A stretch of DNA of 49,887 nucleotides, from the NCBI GenBank assembly GCA_937926785.1, contig CALBBQ010000003.1:1-49887 (forward strand), given 5' to 3'. Shown here piece after piece: positions 35,423 to 43,405 of this stretch. The translations under genes and the position numbers were made by a program. The stretch is from an uncultured Bacteroidales bacterium. GTDB taxonomy: Bacteria; Bacteroidota; Bacteroidia; Bacteroidales; Tenuifilaceae. The notes under the pieces are model-generated. The model was not told the DNA's origin, searched no databases, and saw nothing but the letters and a program-made list of their open reading frames with translations. Within the stretch, counting starts at the first letter, position 1. The number at the start of each line of letters is the position of its first letter.

Positions 35423-36346
35423 ATGGAAGGTAATGTCATTCTTGATTTATCAAAATGTACTGCTTGCCCACGAAACTGTGGTGTAAACCGGTACACCAAG
35501 GAGGGTTTTTGCAGAATTGGCGTTGAACCAATAGTGTCATCAGTATTCCCTCACAAGGGTGAGGAACCTGTTATTTCAGGAAAGAAAGGGATTTGCAACG
35601 TTTTCTTTGCCCACTGTAACCTACAATGCGTTTTCTGCCAAAACTACCAAATTAGCAGGAATAACGCATACAGTTCCAGGTGGCTAGCTGGAGTTGAACC
35701 AGTGGTAAAGGAAATCATATCGATACTCGATACCGGGGTAACACACCTTGGGTTTGTTTCGCCCTCGCACCAAGTACCCCAGATGTTGGAAATAATTTCA
35801 CTACTGAACAAAAGGGGCTATAAGCCCATCACCGTTTATAATTCAAACGGATACGATAATGTGGAGACGCTTAAAGCCCTCGAAGGGTTGATAGATGTGT
35901 ACCTGCCGGATTTTAAGTACTACGATGGCACTTTATCGTGGCAGTACTCCGGCGTTACCGATTATTTTGAAGTTGCCGGAAAGGCAGTAAAGGAAATGTA
36001 TCGTCAAAAAGGGTCAAGTTTAGTGATAAACGAAGAGGGATTGGTAGAATTTGGACTAATTATACGACACCTTGTGCTCCCAGAGCATTCAGCTGACAGT
36101 ATAGCCATTTTTAAATTTCTGGCTGAAGAAATTTCACCGCGGCTTTACATATCGCTCATGTCACAGTACTATCCACCCTCAGGCCTAAAGATGCCTTATA
36201 CACTTGGAAGGCATGTATCTGCAAAGGAATATAATAGGATTGTAAATGTTCTGCACAAGTATGGTTTCAGAGGATGGGTTCAAGAGCTGGAAAGTAGCCA
36301 ATACTACCGCCCCGATTTTAGTGCCGATAGCCCATTTTCAGAGTGA
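35423..36346 (+). CDS. Radical SAM protein, PflX-like (putative pyruvate formate-lyase-activating-type enzyme)
   Basis: 307 residues from ATG 35423; an in-frame ATG at 35390 gives 318 residues with an extra MKFLPYCYFCE. The N-terminal cysteine motif CTACPRNCGVNR is typical of the PflX/COG1313 group, followed by the [4Fe-4S] radical SAM motif CNLQCVFCQN and GFVSPSHQVPQM. The downstream barrel contains YLPDFKYYD and LVLPEHSADS, also family hallmarks. The substrate is unknown; these proteins resemble glycyl-radical-enzyme activases but rarely sit beside a glycyl radical enzyme, and none is here. The later start is preferred on family alignment. The gene stands alone. Confidence 0.85.
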   Translation: MEGNVILDLSKCTACPRNCGVNRYTKEGFCRIGVEPIVSSVFPHKGEEPVISGKKGICNVFFAHCNLQCVFCQNYQISRNNAYSSRWLAGVEPVVKEIISILDTGVTHLGFVSPSHQVPQMLEIISLLNKRGYKPITVYNSNGYDNVETLKALEGLIDVYLPDFKYYDGTLSWQYSGVTDYFEVAGKAVKEMYRQKGSSLVINEEGLVEFGLIIRHLVLPEHSADSIAIFKFLAEEISPRLYISLMSQYYPPSGLKMPYTLGRHVSAKEYNRIVNVLHKYGFRGWVQELESSQYYRPDFSADSPFSE

Positions 36347-36402
36347 TGCATGATTACCATTTTTTAAAAAGGCCTAAAATTGAGTGTTTATATAAAATAA
36401 AT

Positions 36403-36434
36403 TTTGATTTCTGAAAAAATAATTCATAACTTGC
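36403..36434 (+). promoter_or_regulatory. Promoter candidate for the SPOR lipoprotein gene
   Basis: TTTG (36403-36406) and TAACTTGC (36427-36434) are 20 bases apart. The -7 element is identical to the one proposed for guaB. The ATG is 30 bases downstream, as at guaB. Confidence 0.5.
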
Positions 36435-36464
36435 AATTAAAATAATCCTAAACCGCAGCCCATT

Positions 36465-36917
36465 ATGAAAAGAATACTTATACTTTTAGTATTAGCAGTT
36501 TTTGTTGGCACAAGCTGTAAATACTTCAAAAAAAATAAAAAGGTTGACCCCGTAGCCCTACAAAAAGCAAAAGAGGACAGCATTGCCAAAGCAAAAGCAT
36601 TTGAGGAGGAACAAAAGCGAATTGCCGAGGAACAGGCCCGTCAGGAAGAAATCCGAAAGCAGCAAGAGTTTGAGAACACTTACCGTTTCCATGTCATTAT
36701 AGGAAGTTTCAAAGTCCCTTCCAATGCTACATCATGGGAAACGGAAGTACATAGCTTAGGTTTTACAAAAACTAAGATCCTGGATTCACCAAACGGGTTT
36801 AAGCTGGTATCTATTGGTCAATTCGACACCTACAGCAAAGCGTTTAACGAGATTGAACGAATTAACGCCGAAAGACCCGATGAACCCCTTGAAATGTGGG
36901 TTTACGAAAACAAATGA
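36465..36917 (+). CDS. SPOR domain lipoprotein
   Basis: 150 residues. A lipoprotein signal peptide ends VGTSC (Cys18), followed by a highly charged alpha-helical or coiled-coil stretch (about residues 30-72, rich in K, E, A, Q). A C-terminal SPOR domain follows (about 73-148: YRFHVIIGSF, GFKLVSIGQFDTYSKAF, MWVYENK). SPOR domains bind denuded glycan strands of septal peptidoglycan, so a role in cell division or envelope maintenance at the periplasmic face is likely. It is a single-gene unit with its own promoter candidate and terminator. Confidence 0.88.
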   Translation: MKRILILLVLAVFVGTSCKYFKKNKKVDPVALQKAKEDSIAKAKAFEEEQKRIAEEQARQEEIRKQQEFENTYRFHVIIGSFKVPSNATSWETEVHSLGFTKTKILDSPNGFKLVSIGQFDTYSKAFNEIERINAERPDEPLEMWVYENK

Positions 36918-36940
36918 ACTCTAAACAATGAATAGCTGAG

Positions 36941-36966
36941 ACCGCCCAGGTTGTGGCGGTTTTTTA
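36941..36966 (+). terminator. Intrinsic terminator after the SPOR lipoprotein gene
   Basis: ACCGCC (36941-36946) pairs with GGCGGT (36955-36960), followed directly by a T run. It lies 24 bases after the stop codon. Confidence 0.8.
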
Positions 36967-37051
36967 TTTTGTTAACAAATATTTTCTTTTTTTTGAGCGA
37001 TTTTGATTTTATTTGCCACTCAAAACAAACCGAACTTAACATATAAACCAA

Positions 37052-38449
37052 ATGGAAAAGATTCGACAAACGTTAAGAGATCATGCATGGGCCAGATGGA
37101 CTGCTCTGGCCATAGTAGCCTTTACAATGCTTACAGGCTACTACCTGACCGATGTAATGGCACCCCTAAAAGGTCTTCTTGAACAACAACTAACCTGGGA
37201 CAGCTCCGAGTACGGGCTTTTCACCAGTGCTTATGGGTGGTTTAACGTGTTCCTGCTGATGTTAATCATAGGCGGAATCATTCTCGACAAAATGGGTGTT
37301 CGCTTTACCGGTTTAATGGCTGCATCAATAATGGTGATAGGCACAGCCATCAAGTTCTGGGCTGTTTCAACCCATACATTAGATGGTCAAACCTGGAATA
37401 TCCTTTGGCTTTTTCCAATAAAAGCTCAAGTTTTCATGGCCGCATTAGGTTATGCAATCTTTGGCGTGGGGGTAGAGGTTGCAGGTATCACCGTATCTAA
37501 GATTATTGTTAAATGGTTTAAAGGCAAAGAGTTAGCCCTTGCAATGGGACTGGAAATGGCTACTGCACGCTTAGGTACCGCTCTGGCGCTTGCCACATCA
37601 GTGCCCATCGCCAAGGCGTTTGGACATGTTTCTAAGCCCATACTGGTTTGCCTAATCCTTCTGGTTATTGGGCTTATCGCCTTTTTCATTTACACCTTTA
37701 TGGATAAAAAACTTGATGCCTCCCAAGCCGAATACGATAAGCAGAACAACATAACCAACGAAGAGGAGTCGTTCAAAATCACCGATATTTTCAAAATCAT
37801 CACAAACCGTGGATGGTGGTATATTGCAATTCTTTGTGTACTATTTTACTCTGCTGTTTTCCCATTCCTAAAGTATGCTGCCGACTTGATGGTTAATAAA
37901 TTTGGAGTGGATGAATCGCTTGCTGGTACCATTCCCGCAATGCTGCCCTTTGGAACCATTCTGCTTACCCCACTATTCGGAAATCTCTATGATCACAAGG
38001 GGAAAGGAGCAACCATCATGCTAATTGGTTCACTTCTCCTAATCTTTGTTCATTCTATGTTCTCCATTCCTTTCCTCAACCATTGGATCATCGCCATTAT
38101 CCTGATAATCATTCTTGGCATTGGATTTTCCTTGGTACCATCAGCCATGTGGCCCTCGGTTCCCAAAATTATCCCTGAAAACCAGCTGGGAACAGCATAC
38201 TCACTAATTTTCTGGGTGCAAAACTGGGGGTTAATGGGTGTACCTGCGCTAATTGGCTGGGTTCTTGACAAATACTGTATAACCGGTCAAAAAGTTGTTG
38301 AAGGAGTTACGGTTAACACTTACAACTACACCATTCCGATGCTCATTTTCACCTCGTTGGGAATACTTGCCTTGGTATTTGCCTTTTTGCTCAAAGCCGA
38401 AGATAGAAAGAAGGGCTATGGATTGGAACTCCCGAATATTAAAAAGTAA
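37052..38449 (+). CDS. Major facilitator superfamily transporter
   Basis: 465 residues with about twelve membrane helices in two bundles, split by a cytoplasmic loop near residues 215-250 (KKLDASQAEYDKQNN). The MFS motif after helix 2 reads GGIILDKMGVRFTG, a good match to the DRxGRR-type loop. A second copy after helix 8 reads GNLYDHKGKGATIM. ENQLGTAYSLIFWVQNWG near the C-terminus is often seen in MFS proteins annotated as nitrate/oxalate-like or unknown in Bacteroidota. The substrate cannot be told. It ends 12 bases before a strong terminator. Confidence 0.88.
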   Translation: MEKIRQTLRDHAWARWTALAIVAFTMLTGYYLTDVMAPLKGLLEQQLTWDSSEYGLFTSAYGWFNVFLLMLIIGGIILDKMGVRFTGLMAASIMVIGTAIKFWAVSTHTLDGQTWNILWLFPIKAQVFMAALGYAIFGVGVEVAGITVSKIIVKWFKGKELALAMGLEMATARLGTALALATSVPIAKAFGHVSKPILVCLILLVIGLIAFFIYTFMDKKLDASQAEYDKQNNITNEEESFKITDIFKIITNRGWWYIAILCVLFYSAVFPFLKYAADLMVNKFGVDESLAGTIPAMLPFGTILLTPLFGNLYDHKGKGATIMLIGSLLLIFVHSMFSIPFLNHWIIAIILIIILGIGFSLVPSAMWPSVPKIIPENQLGTAYSLIFWVQNWGLMGVPALIGWVLDKYCITGQKVVEGVTVNTYNYTIPMLIFTSLGILALVFAFLLKAEDRKKGYGLELPNIKK

Positions 38450-38461
38450 TCAAAGAAAACT

Positions 38462-38496
38462 AATAAGGACGTCCGAAATTCGGATGTCCTTATTTT
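38462..38496 (+). terminator. Intrinsic terminator after the MFS gene, overlapping the start of the next gene
   Basis: AATAAGGAC (38462-38470) pairs with GTCCTTATT (38486-38494), with an inner stem TCCGA/TCGGA and one G-T pair, followed by T-rich sequence. The ATG proposed for the next gene (38484-38486) lies in its right arm. Confidence 0.8.
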
Positions 38497-39143
38497 ATAG
38501 TTTTTTTAGCATACTCCTGCTGTCCACAAGCAATGCACTTTGGGCACAGGAGAGAAACTCCTTCCAAAAGTATATCGAAATAAGCAGGTATGCCTCTGAG
38601 ATACTGGTAGAAGATGAAGCAACATCGTTGATGTTGGCAAATACAACCCTTAGTATCGACCACGACGGGGTATTACCACATATAACCATTAACTTGCCGC
38701 AAGCCCAAAACCTAAAGGTTTTGGTTCATAAAGTCCGCATTACCGATAGCAAAGGAAATGTAATAGTAAAACGAAACCTCGCCAAAGAATCAAAAAACAA
38801 AACGATGATGCTTACCCCCAGCGATATCAGCTTCAAAAACCAATGCACATACCCCCTTACGGTTGAGTGGGAATTTAAAGTGCTACTTGAACAGGTTCGG
38901 GGTGAATACCTGTGGCCATCAATTAGTGGTAACTTCAGTAGGATAAGCTTCTCGGGGATAAGGGTCTTTTCTGAAAATGAATTCCGCAATCGAATCCAAA
39001 CAAACCTTGAGCCCTCAGCAAAGCTTATCGACCAATCGACCGGGCTAAGCGGGCAGGTTTGGGAACTGAACAGCTACGATGGCAAAAAGGCCTGGCAGAA
39101 CACCAAGCCTATATCAGATCCATATTTTAAGGTAATTTTTTAG
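38484..39143 (+). CDS. Secreted DUF3857-like protein without transglutaminase domain
   Basis: 219 residues from ATG 38484; the frame also runs upstream out of phase with the MFS gene, but the signal peptide (FSILLLSTSNALWAQ) fixes the start. The mature part (residues 23-219) is beta-rich: ATSLMLANTTLSIDHDGVLP, LVHKVRITDSKGNVIVKR, YPLTVEWEFKVLLEQVRGEY. It resembles the DUF3857 domain that in Bacteroidota normally precedes a transglutaminase-like domain. That second domain is missing: the frame stops 7 bases before the purA stop on the other strand. It could be a stand-alone variant or a truncated gene. The assignment is tentative. Confidence 0.55.
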   Translation: MSLFYSFFSILLLSTSNALWAQERNSFQKYIEISRYASEILVEDEATSLMLANTTLSIDHDGVLPHITINLPQAQNLKVLVHKVRITDSKGNVIVKRNLAKESKNKTMMLTPSDISFKNQCTYPLTVEWEFKVLLEQVRGEYLWPSISGNFSRISFSGIRVFSENEFRNRIQTNLEPSAKLIDQSTGLSGQVWELNSYDGKKAWQNTKPISDPYFKVIF

Positions 39144-39150
39144 CCGAGCG

Positions 39151-40419
39151 CTACTCCCTAACTATGGTCTCATCCCTGTTGGGCCCAACGGAAACTATTT
39201 TGATTGGTACACCCGTTTCCTGCTCAACAAACTGAATGTAAGCCATCAGCTCATCGGGTAAATCATCGTCAGATTTAAAGCCTGAAATTTCTCGCATCCA
39301 ACCCTTGAACTCCTTGTAAACGGGTTCAATTGGCGCATTAATATCGTAGGGTAAACGATCCGTTTCGGCACCATTGATGCGGTAAGCCACGGCAACCTTA
39401 ATGGTTTCAAAGGTATCCAGCACGTCGGGTTTGGTCATAATAAGCTGGGTAACCCCATTTAGCATGATTGCATACCTAAGGGCAACCAAATCGAGCCAAC
39501 CGCATCGGCGGGGCCTTCCGGTAGTGGCGCCATACTCGGCACCAATTTGCCTGATTTTTTCACCAACCTCATTATCCAACTCGGTTGGGAATGGACCTGA
39601 TCCAACCCTGGTACAGTAAGCCTTGAATATACCGTAAACCTCACCCACCTTTCCGGGAGCAATGCCCAAACCGGTACAAGCCCCTGCACAAATAGTATTG
39701 GACGAGGTTACAAAAGGATATGAGCCGAAGTCGATGTCGAGCAACGAACCCTGAGCGCCTTCGGCAAGCACTCGCTTACCCTGGGCAATGTACTTGTTTA
39801 TCTCATACTCAGAATCAATCAGGTCATACTCTTTCATCAACTCCACGCCCTTGAACCACTCTTCCTCGTGCTGCTCAATATTGCTCTGGTAGTTGTACTG
39901 CCTTAGTATCTCCTTATGCTTATTCTTTAGGAACTGGTATCGTTCCTGAAAATCATGAGCTAAAATATCGCCTACCCTGATCCCATTGCGACCAGTTTTA
40001 TCCATATAGGTAGGGCCAATCCCTTTAAGGGTCGATCCAATCTTCCCCTTGCCCTTTGCCGCTTCCGAGGCAGCATCCAACTCGCGGTGAGATGGTAGGA
40101 TAAGGTGGGCTTTTTTAGAAATCTTTAGGGTTCTTCTCAGGTTAACGCCCAGCTTCTCCAGCGAATGAATTTCCTGGGCAAAAATGATTGGGTCAATTAC
40201 CACCCCATTTCCTATCACGTTAATGCAACCCGGATGGAAAACTCCCGATGGAATGGTATGCAGAACATGCTTGATGTTGTTAAACTCCAAAGAGTGACCG
40301 GCATTTGGCCCTCCCTGAAAGCGAGCTATTACATCGTAGTTGGGTGTCAACACATCCACCACTTTACCCTTACCCTCGTCGCCCCACTGCAGGCCAAGAA
40401 GAATATCAACTTTACTCAT
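39151..40419 (-). CDS. purA: Adenylosuccinate synthetase
   Basis: 422 residues from the ATG at 40417-40419, preferred over the GTG one codon earlier. The P-loop-like GLQWGDEGKGK lies at the N-terminus. GPNAGHS, GSTLKGIGPTYMDK, EGAQGSLLDIDFGSYPFVTSS and TTGRPRRCGWLD are the substrate-binding signatures. It joins IMP and aspartate with GTP to give adenylosuccinate, the first step to AMP. Length is typical. It follows fur and relA/spoT on the same strand, with a 136-base gap to fur. This gene order is common in Bacteroidota and links purine supply with the stringent response. Confidence 0.97.
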   Translation of the reverse strand: MSKVDILLGLQWGDEGKGKVVDVLTPNYDVIARFQGGPNAGHSLEFNNIKHVLHTIPSGVFHPGCINVIGNGVVIDPIIFAQEIHSLEKLGVNLRRTLKISKKAHLILPSHRELDAASEAAKGKGKIGSTLKGIGPTYMDKTGRNGIRVGDILAHDFQERYQFLKNKHKEILRQYNYQSNIEQHEEEWFKGVELMKEYDLIDSEYEINKYIAQGKRVLAEGAQGSLLDIDFGSYPFVTSSNTICAGACTGLGIAPGKVGEVYGIFKAYCTRVGSGPFPTELDNEVGEKIRQIGAEYGATTGRPRRCGWLDLVALRYAIMLNGVTQLIMTKPDVLDTFETIKVAVAYRINGAETDRLPYDINAPIEPVYKEFKGWMREISGFKSDDDLPDELMAYIQFVEQETGVPIKIVSVGPNRDETIVRE

Positions 40420-40555
40420 CACCTTGTATCTTTATTGCTTTAAATAACGGGAACCAATTTCAAGGAAAACCGAGTGTAAAACATCCCATCCTTGAACAAA
40501 AAGCACCTAAAGGTAATGATTTTCGCTCAACTTTACCACGGAAAATATTAACAGC

Positions 40556-41029
40556 TTAATCTGATAGTTCAATGCTATCGATTGCTTTTTGGCATGCTGC
40601 ACACAAACCATACAGGTAAAGTGAGTGATGGGATACCGTGAATGAGCTGTTTTTTTGAGCCGAATTTATGATCTCCTGGATTCTGGGGTCGCAGAATTCA
40701 ACTACGGTTCCGCATCGCGTACATATCATATGATCGTGCTGTTTACACTCGTAGGCCTTCTCGTAAAGGGAGGAATTCTTGCCAAACTGATGCTTGATGA
40801 CCAATCCGCACTCAAGAAGCAGTTCGATGGTGTTGTACAACGTAGCCCTGCTCACCTGGTAGTTCTTATTCTTCATGTTGATATAGAGGGTTTCTATATC
40901 GAAATGGGATTCCTGAGAGTAGATCTCATCCAGAATGGCGAATCGTTCCGGAGTTTTGCGATGCCCCTTACGTTCGAGATAATCGGTTAGTATCCGCCTC
41001 ACCACAGTTTTACTATCAGCACAGGCCAT
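40556..41029 (-). CDS. Fur family metal-dependent transcriptional repressor
   Basis: 157 residues. A winged-helix DNA-binding domain (about 10-90: [40 protein letters not shown]) is followed by the dimerisation and metal domain with [17 protein letters not shown] and CAACQ. The two CxxC pairs form the structural zinc site. The histidine-rich HDH stretch and H/E residues give regulatory metal ligands. Whether it senses iron, zinc or peroxide (PerR) cannot be settled from sequence alone. It lies between relA/spoT and purA and has its own promoter candidate. Confidence 0.9.
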   Translation of the reverse strand: MACADSKTVVRRILTDYLERKGHRKTPERFAILDEIYSQESHFDIETLYINMKNKNYQVSRATLYNTIELLLECGLVIKHQFGKNSSLYEKAYECKQHDHMICTRCGTVVEFCDPRIQEIINSAQKNSSFTVSHHSLYLYGLCAACQKAIDSIELSD

Positions 41030-41057
41030 GATGTAAATTTAGACTTATTTTAAATAG

Positions 41058-41087
41058 CAAAAATAGGAGAAAAATTTTCCTTTGCAA
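41058..41087 (-). promoter_or_regulatory. Promoter candidate for the Fur-family gene
   Basis: On the minus strand TTG (41085-41087), 19 bases, then TATTTTTG (41058-41065). The -7 element is identical to that of the rnf operon. It gives a leader of about 22 bases to the ATG at 41029. Confidence 0.6.
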
Positions 41088-41149
41088 CCTATAACAGAAA
41101 AATTTGGGGAAAGTTCAATGGTGAAGCAACCTACAAAATCTTAATCAGC

Positions 41150-43384
41150 TTAATCGTCGAACTTATCCATACGCTTCACGTTTTCAATCCCTTTCACTCT
41201 CATAATATTCATAATCAAGTTATTAAGATGAGTTACATCGTGTACGTAAAGGTCGATAAACCCTTCAAAGATTCCGTCGTGGCTTTCGATATGGAACTTA
41301 CGGATGTTCACCATGAGCTCTTCGGAGATCACCTTGGTGAGTTCACTGATGATACCCATTCGGTCGGTTCCGATAACCTCAATTCTTGCCAGAAACGATA
41401 GGGCTTTCTGCGATGTCCATTTAGCGGCAACAATCCTATCTCCATGTTGAGCCATGAGTCTTACTGCCTCGGCACAGATTGCTTTGTGAACGATAACTAT
41501 TTCATCGGGCGATACATAGCCAATCACATCATCACCAGGAATTGGATTGCAGCACTTAGCTACCAGGTACGGGGGATTGTCGGCATCGGCTACATTGCTC
41601 AGCAGGAATGGTTTTCGCATATCGAACTTGGCGGGGGCATCGGTTTCTTCTTCGGGTTTTGAGCCGAAGCCGAGTTGTAGCTTCCAGTACTTTATCCACT
41701 TGCTTTGGGTGTTCTTTTTTAGGATACGTTTTAGATTCTCCAGGCTAACGAGGCCAGCACCAATCTTCGCGTACAGCTCATCTTTGGATGTTACCTCATA
41801 GGCGGGCAGTATTTTCTTAAAAACTCTGGAGGATGGCTGAATCCCCATCTCTAAAAGCTTTTCCTCTAACATCCGTTGCCCCTTCTCAATTCGGTTCTTC
41901 GCCTCCCCTTTGAGTGCATTTTTAATTGCTGCTTTGGCTTTAGCAGTTGTGGCAAAATTCAGTAGCTCCCAGGTTGGCTTTTGAGAGGCTGCAGTAATAA
42001 TTTCCACCTGATCGCCTGTATTCAACTTGTAGCTTAGCGGAACAAGCTTGTGGTTCACCTTTGCGCCAATAGCTTTATTCCCTATTTCCGTGTGGATTTC
42101 ATATGCAAAGTCGAGGGCTGTGGCTCCTTTTGGTAGGCTACGGGTTTCGCCCTTTGGGGTAAAAACGATGATTTCGGATGTGAATAGGTTCAGCTTGAAC
42201 TCATCCAAAAACTCGAGTGCATTCTCCTGGGGGTTCTCAAGCATTTCCCTAACCCGCCGAATCCACTTATCCAACTCATTCTCCTGGCTGGTGGCATCCA
42301 TCTCTTTATAGCGCCAGTGAGCGGCAAAGCCACGCTCTGCAATATCATCCATTCGGCGGGAGCGAATCTGAACCTCAACCCACTTGCCATCGGGCCCCAT
42401 TACTGTACAGTGCAGGGCTTCGTATCCATTGGCTTTTGGGGTGCTAACCCAATCGCGTAACCTGTCGGGTTTGGGCTTGTAAATATCAGTGATAAGCGAG
42501 TAGATATGCCAGCACTGGGTTTTCTCAGGAATATGGGGGTATGGGTTGAAAACTATTCTAACGGCCAGCAAGTCGTAAATCTCCTCAAAAGAGACGTTCT
42601 TGGTCTGCATCTTCTTCCAGATGGAGTAAACCGATTTGGGTCTTCCGCTGATCTCAAAATCGATGTTATTCTCCTCCAACTTCTGGATAATGGGCAACGA
42701 AAAATGGTTAATCAGCTGCACCCGCCGTTTCTCGTTATCGGCAATCTTGCTTCGGATTTCCTCGTAAACCTGCGGATAGCGGTACTTTAAGCTGAGATCT
42801 TCGAGTTCCGTTTTAATGGCGTACAGCCCCAAGCGATGGGCTAACGGGGCATAGAGGTAGATGGTTTCGCTGGCAATTTTCATCTGTTTGGTAGAAGGCA
42901 GCGACTCCAGCGTCCTCATATTATGAAGCCTATCGGCAAGTTTTATCAATATTACCCTGATATCATCGGCCAGGGTGAGCAAAATTTTCCGGAAGTTCTC
43001 AGCCTGTATGGTGGAGTTCGCGTCAAAAACATCGGTTATCTTGGTTAAGCCATCGATGATGGATGCAATCTTTTTCCCAAATATCCTTTCAATATCATCG
43101 ATGGTGTAGTCGGTATCTTCAACTACATCGTGCATCAGGGCGCAGGCAACGGCTTTGGCTCCAAGGCCTATTTCGCTGGTAACAATTTTTGCTACGGCTA
43201 TTGGGTGAAGGATATATGGCTCGCCGGATTTTCGGCGTACCCCTTTGTGGGCCTCGTTGGCTAGGTTAAAGGCTTTTTTAATTAACTCCACATCGTCCTG
43301 CGAGTTGCATCGGGTACAGCTGCGCAGTAAGTCCTCAAAATACGACTGAATTAGCTGAATCTCTTCTGGGGTCTGTAAGCTCAT
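41150..43384 (-). CDS. RelA/SpoT family bifunctional (p)ppGpp synthetase/hydrolase
   Basis: 744 residues with the full long-RSH layout. The HD hydrolase domain carries His85-Asp86 in LMHDVVEDTDYT. The synthetase domain (about 240-350) has YDLLAVRIVF, STPKANGYEALHCTV and EVQIRSRRMDDIAERGFAAHW. The TGS domain (about 390-450) has IIVFTPKGETRSLPKG. A zinc-finger/helical region includes VAKCCNPIPGDDVIGYV, and a C-terminal ACT domain follows (ARIEVIGTDRMGIISELTK). Both activities look intact. It makes and degrades the alarmone of the stringent response. It begins 21 bases after a type IX-secreted protein gene and may be read with it. Confidence 0.95.
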   Translation of the reverse strand: MSLQTPEEIQLIQSYFEDLLRSCTRCNSQDDVELIKKAFNLANEAHKGVRRKSGEPYILHPIAVAKIVTSEIGLGAKAVACALMHDVVEDTDYTIDDIERIFGKKIASIIDGLTKITDVFDANSTIQAENFRKILLTLADDIRVILIKLADRLHNMRTLESLPSTKQMKIASETIYLYAPLAHRLGLYAIKTELEDLSLKYRYPQVYEEIRSKIADNEKRRVQLINHFSLPIIQKLEENNIDFEISGRPKSVYSIWKKMQTKNVSFEEIYDLLAVRIVFNPYPHIPEKTQCWHIYSLITDIYKPKPDRLRDWVSTPKANGYEALHCTVMGPDGKWVEVQIRSRRMDDIAERGFAAHWRYKEMDATSQENELDKWIRRVREMLENPQENALEFLDEFKLNLFTSEIIVFTPKGETRSLPKGATALDFAYEIHTEIGNKAIGAKVNHKLVPLSYKLNTGDQVEIITAASQKPTWELLNFATTAKAKAAIKNALKGEAKNRIEKGQRMLEEKLLEMGIQPSSRVFKKILPAYEVTSKDELYAKIGAGLVSLENLKRILKKNTQSKWIKYWKLQLGFGSKPEEETDAPAKFDMRKPFLLSNVADADNPPYLVAKCCNPIPGDDVIGYVSPDEIVIVHKAICAEAVRLMAQHGDRIVAAKWTSQKALSFLARIEVIGTDRMGIISELTKVISEELMVNIRKFHIESHDGIFEGFIDLYVHDVTHLNNLIMNIMRVKGIENVKRMDKFDD

Positions 43385-43405
43385 AGGTCAACTCCTTGAT
43401 AAAAT

